From NCBI GenBank assembly GCA_963931865.1, contig OZ007507.1, positions 14,380,450-14,444,449 on the forward strand: a DNA stretch of 64,000 nt. Reading direction: 5' to 3'. A program made the position numbers and the translations under genes. Every line of letters begins with the position of its first letter. The stretch's first letter is position 1. The notes under the pieces were generated by a model. The model was given only the letters and a program-made list of their open reading frames with translations, made no database searches and was not told where the DNA came from. Shown piece after piece: positions 23,681 to 34,775 of this stretch. This stretch comes from Axinella damicornis. Its lineage: Eukaryota > Porifera > Demospongiae > Axinellida > Axinellidae.

Positions 23681-24780
23681 CCTACTTAAAAGCTTCAAAG
23701 CTCTGAGACACCATGCATGCACTTTTCATCTTCAACAGTTTCACTTAAAAGCATACAATGAGCCTGCTTGTTGCCAAGTGTCCTTTCAAACCATACCAAA
23801 TCAAAGTTCAAAGTTGCATTGTGTATATGGGTACAATTGAAAGTGAACAAACGCACAACCCATTAATTTCTGTGTGTGTGCTTGCTAGCCCTTTTCTTTA
23901 GACAGGCCGATGAATGTGTATAGATATCCCCATGCAACTCCACAGCTATTTAACTGCAAGCATTCAGTATGGTGGCACAACTGGACAGCTGTTCCAATAT
24001 ATCTCACTTATAATTGGCACCGTCTACATTACTCATGTCCACGCTCTGGCATGTGGTTGAAGCATTCTTTGCTGCAAAGGACTAGTTTAGTGTGCAGCTA
24101 TTTGTTGCCTGTACAAACACACTACACGAGAGAAACTTGACTTCAGTCCTTCAAATACATTGTTTCCATCCAGCACTGGAAAGTTGCTGGTACACTGCAG
24201 AACCCAAATAGCACCACACAGAACTCAAAAATTCCAGTCAAAGTGAGTACTAACTAAATGCTGTGTTTTCCTTTTTAGCTCGACTCATCACCACTTGCTG
24301 TGAGAGCCCGGTGCTGCTAGTAGGGCATGAAAAGTTCTTTATAGGCTGTGTAGTCTATTACTGCAATTTTGAAATGCAGTTGTTACCCCATCACTGTTGA
24401 TTACATGTATATAGCTACCACTTACTGAAGATATAGTTCACGTCACGTAACAAGAAATCAGAACCAGAGCTCTCATGCACATACTGAACATAGTTATATC
24501 CAGGGTGGATGCAAAGACTTTTATGGTATCACACCACAACAGCTAGCCATGATTAGAGCTGCATCAGTTGGCATGTAGCTAGGCCTTCCACAATCCCTAC
24601 TAGTTCACACAGTTTTATAGACTATTTACGCCTTCTTTATATAAGGGGTTGATGCAATTGCAGCAGCTAACTTCTGAATCAGTGCACTGGCCAACATTCT
24701 TAGTAATGATACCATAATAATGTTTGTATCTGGCATATAGTGTGCCGCCACATGTGATGCAATTCTCTCAGATATGACAC
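23681..24780. other. shared array spacer
   Basis: Counterpart of 14063-15165 and 18076-19185. No gene seen. Confidence 0.6.
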
Positions 24781-25017
24781 CAAGAGTTCATAACAATAAG
24801 AGTGTGCAACTGCCATCCACTACCACTATCTCCACAGTATGACGTAGACAATCAGTGGTGAAGTAGTAGCAGCTGCTCATGCTCTTAAGTGTGAAATTGT
24901 GATTACTACAGAGTTTGTACATGTACACACACAGTTTGTGCCACATCATACTGCTGAGATGGTGGTAGTGGATACCATATGGCAGTTGCACACTCTTATT
25001 GTTGTGCACTCTTGATG
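24781..25017. repeat. foldback downstream of copy 5
   Basis: Third occurrence of the ~70-bp-arm inverted repeat, about 310 bp beyond the copy 5 stop. Confidence 0.8.
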
Positions 25018-25327
25018 ACACTGACCTTAGAGCCAATAAGTGCATGGCTGAATCTTTGAATAATTTTCACATTGAGAAAATCCAATTTATTAACACCATG
25101 TCATACATATATTACAAGGCAGCTGTGATTCAAGATACAGAAGCATGCAAGCATCAACTAGGTATGCATGAAATTAAAATTAAGTACATGAGGGATATTA
25201 AAAATGGCATCAAGGAACCCCTTTGTACATTCAGTCAAGTTTGGATATTTCAGCCCTTAGGATGTATGTTACAAACCAATTGTGCAATTAACATAGACTT
25301 ATCAGTCAGTAATTTAACAAAAGCTAT

Positions 25328-26788
25328 TCAACTGGATCCACTTGCTTTCTGCACACCAGGGGGGTAGTATGGTGGATTGAGAGAAGTAGGAACATATACC
25401 CTGAGAACTAAGTAGAACTCCTTGTCTCGTGGTGCTGGAAGCCAATTCCTTCTCTCTTCATTCACACTTGGCTCGTCATTTTGGATGTAGATCGTCAGTG
25501 ATCCATTGACGTAATGGAGATCCTCAGTCGTGTCATCAATTTTGTAGCGTTCGATTGGATTAGCGACAAATGTCTTCTCTGGTTCCTGGTACATGCTCAC
25601 TGATTTGATTGCCTGGCTCGTTGGGCGGGAAAGTGAGGGTATACTTGGCACCACCAGCTGTGCTGAGAACGTTGTTGTTTGAATCCAGGGTAGCCAACGG
25701 GTAGTATGCCTCTGCAGGACTGTTTCCATAAAGGCCTAAGAAAGCCGCAGCAGCACGATCTAGGTCACGTCCTCCAAGGTCAGAGTAAGTGCCAAAGAAT
25801 GGAGGGTCCACAGTCACCGACCACCCATTTATAGGGCTCCCTGATGTCTTTTCGATTTCACTCATGCCAAGTGTGATGCCTTTTTGCATATCCTCATAAA
25901 GATTTGGGTCTCCCAAATTTGGGGAAAAGTTGGCCCCGGGTGCAATCTGCAAAGCAGCAAATTCTTGAAACTTACTGGCATCACCATCGTACTTATCCAT
26001 GTACTGCAGAAGGAAGTTGACGAACACAAACACTTCAGGCTTTTTGAAAATTTTGAGTGTGCCATCGTCATCTTGGTTATCGGCATCCAGTGGTAGAAAC
26101 GTGGGAAGGCTGGTAGGTGCTGGGGATATCACATTCGATGTGAAGCCAGTCAGTGTGTAGTAGGGCTGGATGTTCTCTGAGACCCAGGTTGCATCGCTTG
26201 CATTGTAAACCCGGGTACGCCCAAGGAGGTACACATATTGTGTTTTTGATTGGATGACTTGCATGTTTTTTGGCAACTTGTGCTTCCTATCCCAGCTTGG
26301 ACCAGTGATTAGGAACTGTCCAGCATTGTTCCCAGTTGTACGTGAACCAATGATGTCAAAATTGTAGGTGTACGCATCAACAAACTGCATGCAGAAGTAG
26401 CGGGAAGTTGTGCCGTCTTGGTTGGTGACTTTTGGTACAGAAAGGACCAGAGGCTCGGCACGAAGGTCCAATGAAGCTAGAGAGTAGAGTGTGTCATTAT
26501 TGGGTGTCACAATGGTCACAAAATCTGGACCAATTAGTTGGTGAAGTGGTTGAAAGTGTTGAATGGACTAGTATATTGTTCCCCTGCTTGCACGGACTGG
26601 AAGTACATCGTCTTGTAGTTTTGCATCGTTGGAAAGAAAAATATGAATGCATCCTTGGCAGCTAGACATTGTCCAGAAGCGGAATCTTTTACCAGCTTTG
26701 ACTTTCCGTATTGTCCAGTAGCAGAATGTTTTCCTGGTTTCGACTTTCCGTGTTGTCCAGCAGCAGGATGTTTTCCCGGTTTCGACAT
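25328..26788 (-). pseudogene. DUF1254/DUF1214 copy 5, two frameshifts, mosaic
   Basis: Three frames are needed. A one-base loss near 26540 (AGTTGGTGAAG where copy 4 has AGTTGTGTGAAG) breaks the frame after about 80 residues. A 20-bp deletion near 25601 removes the segment before FWSVSMYQ. The N-terminal region has three 14-residue repeats instead of two (PAAGQHGK / SATGQYGK / DSASGQ). Most of the gene resembles copies 1 and 4 (LASLDLR, EIEKTSG, LATLDSNNN). The last ~60 codons and the 3' flank resemble copies 2, 3 and 6 (PSVNEERRNWLPAP, QKASGSS). It is therefore a recombinant or gene-conversion product, and probably non-functional. Confidence 0.85.
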
Positions 26789-27210
26789 TCTGTAATTGAT
26801 ACATTTAAAGTATGACCTTGTGCATAGATCATAATAGTTTTAAGTTTTGTATAAGTGTGACCACTATGTAACTTCTTTTAACTGCTATGTGTATAAGTGT
26901 GACCACTATGTAACATTCTTATGCAAGCAATGGACACAGTATAGAGAATTTCAAGTAAGCACTTTACTCTAGGACACATGAATTGGGATGCTCACAAAGT
27001 TTCTGGTATAATAGATTGTTGCAGTTGTGACAGTACTAGTTGATCGGAAGATCTGTAATGATAGCTAGCTAGTATTGGTAGCTATATTTACTTGATTACG
27101 AGGGGCAACCGCACTCCTGGTAGCCGCGATGCAACCGGTTGCAACTCGCTGGGTGGTCATATAGTCTTTGTGGCAATGAAACTTTGAAAGTTGAAGAGAG
27201 CGCTCGAGCA

Positions 27211-27257
27211 ATGGCAGCTGAAGGGAAGACAAAAGCACTCACAACTCCACTACCAAG
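27211..27257 (+). pseudogene. orphan first-exon-like segment, older copy
   Basis: ATG followed by codons for MAAEGKTKALTTPLP, then AG with a degraded donor (ATGAAT). Embedded in a block whose start (GGCAACCGCACTCCTGGTAGC) and end recur in the second copy at 27388-27830. Likely a duplicated 5' exon stranded in the array. Confidence 0.4.
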
Positions 27258-27668
27258 ATGAATTTCAGCAACAAAATTGTACGGTTGGGTCACTGCACGT
27301 TAGTGATCATGAAGATTTAGTCAGAACCTTTGTAGGTCCTTCCTGCGGGCTGGGAGGTTTTTTATTAGTTTATATTTGATTTATTAGCGAGGAGCAACCG
27401 CACTCCTGGTAGCCGTTGCAACGCCGGCTGCGACTCGCCGTAGCGGAAGCTAGTATCGCAGTAAGTTCCAATTAACGCACATGCCACGTGGCAACCACGC
27501 TCAGTTGATCGTTAGCAATGGCGACACGACGCTATTACAGCACTTACAACTTTGCCAGCACGGTGAGTTTTGGCATGTAAGCGTCAGTGAACGACAACGA
27601 TTACAGCTGTGTGGTCAGATTCTTTGTGGGGTCTTCGTAAGACTACTGGCAAAGAGAGCGATCGAGCA

Positions 27669-27715
27669 ATGGCGGCCGACGGCACAACAAAAGCGCTTGT
27701 ATCTCCACCACCAAG
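27669..27715 (+). CDS. orphan first-exon-like segment with intact donor
   Basis: ATG then MAADGTTKALVSPPP, ending AG/GTGAGT, a textbook donor. It parallels 27211-27257 codon by codon, mostly with conservative changes. No downstream exon was recognised before the DUF array resumes. It may be a captured or duplicated 5' end of an unrelated gene. Confidence 0.4.
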
Positions 27716-27909
27716 GTGAGTTTCAGCACAATTATTATACGTTTGTCTAACTGCATGATAGCCATCACGACGGTGTAGTCAGAATCTCTGTAGACCTTTC
27801 CTGCGAGCTATGAGGTTTGATTATTTACATTAATTAGATTAATTATTTACGCGGCACAATTTTTCCCCTACCAGGAGTGGAACTTTACCAGTCAAATAGC
27901 TTTATGAAG

Positions 27910-27912
<3 letters not shown>

Positions 27913-27955
<43 letters not shown>
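27913..27955. repeat. poly-G tract, 43 nt
   Basis: 43 consecutive G, flanked on the right by CAATTTGCC as in the other units. It is the longest allele of the array's poly-G position. Confidence 0.9.
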
Positions 27956-27957
<2 letters not shown>

Positions 27958-28411
27958 ATTTGCCTATAATTATGCACTGTGGGTAATCAAGTTTCAAACC
28001 ATTCACAAAATCAGGCAGTAATCTTCTGCATGCACTCACAATTTGTGTGCAAGTGTACATGCATCATGAATATGCATCATGAACAACTTACTCAGTTGGC
28101 AGCAGATCAGAAACTTCAGTTGTTGAACTTTGTAGGACTTGTAAGCATGAAACTAGAATGAAAAGTTACAGTCAGTCACTCTACCTGGAAGCAACATTAA
28201 CAGCTATCACTTCAAAAGATTCTTTAGCTAACACAATACTTTGCAGAAATGCAACCATTTACCTGTTGCCTTTCCTTGAATAGCTATATCACTGTCTCAT
28301 GCAGCTTAGGAGCGGCCTGGATCCAGGTCATGAATGGTACAGTCTCCTTGTTGGGATTCATTCATACAGTGTGCCTTGCTACTTACCAAAGTTTCCCTTA
28401 TATCCAATGTA

Positions 28412-29507
28412 CATTGGTTGTACCAATGTCTCCGTTAAAAGCAACAGTGTACCTGCTTGTTACCGTAAAAGCATATAGTGTACCTGCTTGTTACCTTAAA
28501 AGCATACAGTGTACCTGCTTGTTACAAAAGTGTCCATTAATAGCATACAGTGTGCCTGCTTGTTGCCAAAGTGTACCTTAAAAGCATAGCTACAATGTGC
28601 CTACTTAAAATCAAAGATCTGAGACACCGTGCATGCACTTCTCAAGGTTTCACATAATAGCATACAATGAGCCTGCTTGCTGCCAAGTGTCCTTTCAAAC
28701 CTTATAATATTTATACCAACTCAAAGTTCAAAGCTGCATCGTGTGTATGGGTACAATTGATGGCGAACAAGCTCACAAGTCACAACCCATTAATTTCTGC
28801 GTGTGTGGCTTGATAGCCGCCTTTTCTTTAGACAGGCTGATGAATGTGAATAGTTATCCCCATGCATGCAACACCACAGCTATTTAACTACAAGCATACA
28901 GTATATAATTATGGTGGCACAACTGGACAGCTCTTCCAATCCCCACTAGTTCACACAACTACATATTATGCCACACAACTATATGCCTTCTTAAATTTAT
29001 GGGATGCTAATTGATGCAATTAGGGTGGATGCAAATAATTAAGGGTTTTATGGTATCACACCGCAACAGCTAGCCATGCATTAGAGCTGCATCAGTTAGC
29101 ATGTAGCTAGGCCTTCCACAATCCCTACTAATTCACACAATATACCACACACCTATATATGCCTTCATTATGGGATGCTAATTGATGCAATTGCGCATGC
29201 AGCAGCTAACTTCTGAAGCAGTGAGCTGGCCAACATACTTAGTTGGTGATACTACATTTGAAGGGTGGCAATGTGCAGGTTAGTATCTGGCATGTAGTGT
29301 GCTGTGATGAAATTCTCTCAGATACGGCACTGGCCAATAAGTGCATGGTTGAATCTTAGAATAATTTTTCACATCGACAAAATCCAATTTATTAACACCA
29401 TGACTGTCATGTAAATTGATATTACAAGGCAGCTGAGATTCAAGATACTAAAGCATGCAAGCATCTACTAGGTATGTGTGAAATTAAAATTAAGTTCATG
29501 AGGGAGA
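28412..29507. repeat. ~1.1-kb direct tandem duplication, first copy
   Basis: From CATTGGTTGTACCAATGTC to the AATTAAAATTAAGTTCATGAG region. Contains a short 41-bp minisatellite (28429-28605) and spacer sequence. Nearly identical to the next copy. Confidence 0.9.
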
Positions 29508-30592
29508 CATTGGTTGTACCAATGTCTCCCTTAAAAGCATACAGTGTACCTGCTTGTTACCGTAAAAGCATACAGTGTACCTGCTTGTTACCTTAAAAGC
29601 ATTCAGTGTACCTGCTTGTTACAAAAGTGTCCATTAATAGCATACAGTGTGCCTGCTTCAGCCTTGTTGCCAAAGTGTACCTTAAAAGCATAGCTACAAT
29701 GTGCCTACTTAAAATCAAAGATCTGAGACACCGTGCATGCACTTCTCAAGGTTTCACATAATAGCATACAATGAGCCTGCTTGCTGCCAAGTGTCCTTTC
29801 AAACCTTATAATATTTATACCAACTCAAAGTTCAAAGCTGCATCGTGTGTATGGGTACAATTGATGGCGAACAAGCTCACAAGTCACAACCCATTAATTT
29901 CTGCGTGTGTGACTTGATAGCCGCCTTTTCTTTAGACAGGCTGATGAATGTGAATAGTTATCCCCATGCATGCAACACCACAGCTATTTAACTACAAGCA
30001 TACAGTATATATGGTGGCACAACTGGACAGCTCTTCCAATCCCCACTAGTTCACACAACTACATATGCCACACAACTGTATGCCTTCTTAAATTTATGGG
30101 ATGCTAATTGATGCAATTAGGGTGGATGCAAATAATTAAGGGTTTTATGGTATCACACCGCAACAGCTAGCCATGCATTAGAGCTGCATCAGTTAGCATG
30201 TAGCTAGGCCTTCCACAATCCCTACTAGTTCACACAACCATAATATGCCACACACTTCTTTATGGGATGCTAATTGATGCAATTGCGCATGCAGCAGCTA
30301 ACTTCTGAATCAGTGAGCTAGCCAACATTCTTAGTTGGTGATACTACGTTTGAAGGGTGACAATGTGCAGGTTAGTATCTGGCATATAGTGTGCTGTGAT
30401 GAAATTCTCTCAGATACGGCACTGGCCAATAAGTGCATGGTTGAATCTTAGAATAATTTTCACATCGACAAAATCCAATTTATTAACACCATGTCATGTA
30501 AATTGATATTACAAGGCAGCTGAGATTCAAGATACTAAAGCATGCAAGCATCTACTAGGTATGCGTGAAATTAAAATTAAGTACATGAGGGA
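29508..30592. repeat. ~1.1-kb direct tandem duplication, second copy
   Basis: Repeats 28412-29507 with small indels, including the minisatellite at 29530-29712. Ends about 120 bp below the stop of copy 6. Confidence 0.9.
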
Positions 30593-30710
30593 AATTGAAA
30601 ATGGCCCCTTGTACATGCAGTCAATTTGGGTTTTTCAGTCCTTAGGGTATGTAACTATGTTACAAACTAATTGTGCATGTAGACATATCAGTAAATTCAA
30701 CAGAAACTAT

Positions 30711-32150
30711 TCAACTGGATCCACTTGCTTTCTGCACACCAGGGGGGTAGTATGGTGGATTGAGAGAAGTAGGAACATATACCCTGAGAACCAAGTAGAA
30801 TTCCTTGTCTTGTGGTGCTGGAAGCCAATTCCTTCCCTCTTCATCCACACTTGGCTCGTCACTTTGGATGTAGATCGTCAGTGATCCATTGTCGTAATGG
30901 AGATCCTCAGTCGTGTCATCAATCTTGTAGCGTTCGATTGGATTAGCAACCAACGTCTTCTCTGGTTGCTGGTACATGGTCACAGACCAAAAACCTGGAG
31001 CCTCAATTTGATTGCCTGGCTCATTGGGTGGGAAAGTGAGGGTATACTTGGCACCACCAGCTGTGCTGAGAAGGTTGTTGTTTGAATCACTGTAAGCCAT
31101 CGGGTAGTACGCCTCTGCAGGACTGTTTCCATAAAGGGCAACGTAAGCTGCCTTGGCACGATCTAGGTCACGGCCTCCAAGGTCAGAGTAAGTGCCAAAG
31201 ATTGGAGGGTCAACAGTCACCGACCACCCATTCTTAAAGGTCCCTGGTGCGATTTCGATTTCACTCATGCCAAGTGTGATGCCTTTTTGCATATCCTCAT
31301 AAAGATTTGGGTCTCCCAAATTTGGTGAAAAGTTGGCCCCGGGTGCAATCTGCAAAGCAGCAAATTCTTGAAACTTACTGGCATCACCATCGTACTTATC
31401 CATGTACTGCAGAAGGAAGTTGACGAACACAAACACTTCAGGCTTTTTGAAAATTTTGAGTGTGCCATCGTCATCTTGGTTATCGGCATCCAGTGGTAGA
31501 AACATGGGAAGGTTGGAAGGTGCTGGGGATTGCTCATTCGATGTGAAGCCGGTCAGTGTGTAGTAGGGCTGGATGTTCTCTGAGACCCAGGTTGCATCGT
31601 TTGCATTGTAAACCCGGGTTCGTCCAATGAGGAACACATGTTCTGTCTTTGATCGGATGACTCGCATGTTTCTTGGCAGCTTGCGCTTCCTATCCCAGCT
31701 TGGACCGGTGATTAGGAAATGACCAGCATCATTCCCAGTGGTACGTGAGCCTATGATCCCAAAATTGTAGGTGTACGCATCAATAAATTGCATGTTGTAG
31801 TAGCGAGAAGTTGTGCCATCTTGGTCGGTGACTTTTGGCACAGAAAGGACCAGAGGCTCAGCACGAAGATCCAACCAGGCTGAAGAATACAGTGTGTCAT
31901 TATTGGGTGTCACAACAGTCTCAAAACCTGGGCCAACCAGTTGTGTGAAGTGGTTGAAAGTGTTGAAGGGAGCAGTATATTGTGTCCCTGCTTGCACAGA
32001 CGAGAAGTACATCGTCTTGTAGTTTTGCATCGTTGGAAAGAAAAAGATGAATGCATCTTTGGCAGCTAGACATTGTCCAGAAGCGGAATCTTTTCCCAGC
32101 TTCGACTTTCCGTATTGTCCAGCAGCAGGATGTTTTCCTGGTTTCGACAT
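30711..32150 (-). CDS. DUF1254/DUF1214 domain protein, array copy 6 (intact)
   Basis: Single exon, 479 residues from MSKPGKHPAAGQ; the second N-terminal repeat is SKLGKDSASGQ. Carries PNNDTLYSSAWLDLRAEPL, GSRTTGNDAG, FWSVTMYQQPEKTLVANPIE and NWLPAPQDKEFYLVLRVYVP. Closest to copy 2 (APGTFKNG, AYSDSNNNLL). The longer in-frame extension upstream (starting MSSCSS) is unique to this copy and is not taken as coding. AATTTGACAG precedes the ATG region as in the other copies. Intact reading frame despite clear divergence from copy 2 suggests it is under selection. Function unknown. Confidence 0.9.
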   Translation of the reverse strand: MSKPGKHPAAGQYGKSKLGKDSASGQCLAAKDAFIFFFPTMQNYKTMYFSSVQAGTQYTAPFNTFNHFTQLVGPGFETVVTPNNDTLYSSAWLDLRAEPLVLSVPKVTDQDGTTSRYYNMQFIDAYTYNFGIIGSRTTGNDAGHFLITGPSWDRKRKLPRNMRVIRSKTEHVFLIGRTRVYNANDATWVSENIQPYYTLTGFTSNEQSPAPSNLPMFLPLDADNQDDDGTLKIFKKPEVFVFVNFLLQYMDKYDGDASKFQEFAALQIAPGANFSPNLGDPNLYEDMQKGITLGMSEIEIAPGTFKNGWSVTVDPPIFGTYSDLGGRDLDRAKAAYVALYGNSPAEAYYPMAYSDSNNNLLSTAGGAKYTLTFPPNEPGNQIEAPGFWSVTMYQQPEKTLVANPIERYKIDDTTEDLHYDNGSLTIYIQSDEPSVDEEGRNWLPAPQDKEFYLVLRVYVPTSLNPPYYPPGVQKASGSS

Positions 32151-32851
32151 TCTGTAATTTGACAGATTTAAAATGTTGACACATTGACGACCACTATGCA
32201 AATTTGATGAACAGCTGGACAATTTTCACAGTATAATATTATAGAGAAGTTAAGCATTTTACTGTGGAACACATGGATGAGGATGCCCCCAAAGGTTCTG
32301 GCTATAATAGCTGTAGGGACTATTCTCACAGTAACTGAATCTTTACTCTAGGGGTGGGCAGGGGGCACAACGTCACTTCTACATAACCAATTTTCCAACG
32401 CATGCCACTGCAGGTATATTCAAGTTTCCAGCTCTTCACAAAATATTCAGGCAGTAGCTAATCTTATGCACTCACAACTTGTGTGCATAACTTTGTCTAC
32501 AATAGTGCACTCACAACTCAAACATTTGTGTACAATAGTCATGGGTGTGTGCATGAACAACGTACTCAGTTGGCAGCAGCAGACCAGAAGCTTTAGTTGT
32601 TGAACTTTGTAGGACTTATTCAAGTAACAAGCTAGAATGAAAAACAGTCAGTCACATAATACTAGCTACATTAGCAGCTAGCTAACTATCTGTCAAGGGA
32701 AATGAAACTATTCACCTGATATACTATCCCTGGAATAGGTGCTGTCCCATGCAGCTCAGGAGTGGCCTGGATCGAGGTACGTCCTCCTTGTTGGGATTCA
32801 TACAGTGTGCCTTGCTCCTTACCAAAGTGTGCCTTATATGCAAAAGCTTAT

Positions 32852-33000
32852 AATGAGCATACAATGTGCCTGGATGCTGCAAAAATGTCCCTTAAAAGCA
32901 TACAATGTGCTAGGTTGTTACAAGTGTCCCTTAAAAGCATACAATGTGCCAGGTTGTTATACAAGTGTCCCTTAAAAGCATACAATGTGCCTGCATGCCA
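32852..33000. repeat. ~41-bp minisatellite, last array unit
   Basis: About four degenerate AAAAGCATACAATGTGCC units; marks the right edge of the DUF array. Confidence 0.8.
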
Positions 33001-33853
33001 AAGTTCTGAGAGCCCATCCATCTATATAGGGCGACTGATGTGGTATTTCTATGAAAAATTGAACAACAAACCATAATTGGCCGAAACAGTACTCCTGGTG
33101 AATTATATTACAGATCCTCTCCAGTACAATCAGCATACCAAGGATACACAGTGAAGCCAGCAAAGACAAAGTCTTGTCATCAAGTTAATTCTGTTTGCTA
33201 CATGTACACTACCACTAAAATGAAGATTATTAGTAGCTACAGTAAGGATTTGGCAAAATGCAATTCAGATCGTACAGTATACTAGAGTCTACACGGTCCA
33301 TATTGATAGCTGCTGTAGTGACATGTCATTCATTGAATAGAAACAGCAAGTAGATCAACTAGCTACTTACAGTACGACAAATCTTATCTGGTTAACGTTC
33401 AAATGTCCATATTAAGATTGTATAACCATGCAAGGCCAGTCAGGTCATGCATGCATGTTATGAGATGTCCACAACCTAGAATCGCCATGCTGCATACATG
33501 CATGCACATGGATATATAGATGATTATTGTAGTTGTTGGACTTCACACGGCAAACTTAAAATTCCTGTATAATTTCCAGCGAGCTGTGTATGCATGCATT
33601 CTCTGCATTGACCTGAGAAAATTTAAGATCAGCACAGTCTGGTCGAAATGTTGTCATTAAATTCTCTACTTTGTCGTGTGAAGTCCAAAAACTACAATAA
33701 TCGCTACTTACAGCATGGTAACATGTCTCCAATATGGGATAGAGATGTGTATCCCAGAACCAGAGTCTGCCCATATGCTTTATTAGTACATTATATATTC
33801 ACGTCAATTATAGCACTATTTAACCAATATTAAATTTTGTATGCCGTTGCTAT
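33001..33853. other. no recognised gene
   Basis: AT-rich sequence. Part of 33570-33720 is a repeat related to 3100-3240. Confidence 0.4.
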
Positions 33854-33940
33854 TAGCCTCGTCCCCAGGACTCCACGCCCAGCTTTTGTCACTTGTACTG
33901 AGCGACAAAAGCTGGGTGTGGAGGCCTGGGAATGAGGCTA
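33854..33940. mobile_element. 87-bp MITE, TAGCCTCG family
   Basis: TAGCCTCGTCCCCAGG and CCTGGGAATGAGGCTA enclose a second inverted pair (CAGCTTTTGTC / GACAAAAGCTG). Flanks GTTGCTATT and GTTGTTATT match in 8 of 9 positions, as expected of an aged 9-bp target duplication. Confidence 0.8.
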
Positions 33941-34775
33941 GTTGTTATTGCGTGAACAAATAAATTGTTCATTTGCTACACTATTCAATTGAAGAGCATC
34001 TAGCTCATGCACTCTCTCGTCTTTTAACCTCCAGCATAATTATTTTATTTTATGTCAGCCAGTAAATTTGCAGTCTTGGCTTTAGCTATCTCCTTATTTA
34101 CGTGAAGAATTATGCACACGTTTTTCTTAATAGCTAGTTAAAAGAAATCGTGCATGATCCCTCCCACTTACAAATTGATCACACCCTTGACTCTGTTTGT
34201 ACCTCATGTATTAGAGCCTATTACATACTGAGATCTATTATTCATCATCTGTTTAGGTATTAATAATCCCCACACATTCCTGGACCCTGCCAACTTCCTG
34301 TCCACCATTTTTTCAACAGCAAAAGTAGCTAGCTACCGCTCTTGTTGCTGAACTCTCTGAATACAGTATTTGCCTGGACCAAATAGCATCCAACAAGTCT
34401 AAAGGTAGCTATGCTAAATGTGGTAATGTGTTTAGTATGATCATGTGCATGGGAAACTTGACTTAGCTTAATGGTTGGGACTTAAGTAAGATTGGCGTGT
34501 TAATTGTATCTTGTGAGAGTCCAGAATGCCATAGAGCGGCTAGCTACTCCTCATGATCATGATGGTGAACAATTCAATGCACAGCCATGCAGCTGGTACA
34601 TTGGCTTTACCATCTGATTGGCTGGATCCTGCATGGTAGCTACAAACTGTCATAAGAATGCATGCAGGCTGTAGAGTTAAGGTCATCTCATTCAAGTATT
34701 ATTAGTGTGAGGAGAGTTACTTACAGCAACTTTTTGCACTTGGATTTCAGTGACTAATCCGTGAGTACATGTACA

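Noticed and set aside
24999..25367. 122-codon plus-strand ORF at the end of copy 5
   Set aside because: Crosses spacer and antisense of the DUF gene; not conserved in other units.
32151..32222. Extended N terminus of DUF copy 6 (MSSCSS..)
   Set aside because: Not conserved in the other copies; the shared start is MSKPGKH.
34761..34775. Five extra codons before the TRAF-like ATG
   Set aside because: They begin with GTG; the first ATG at 34776 is preferred in a eukaryote.
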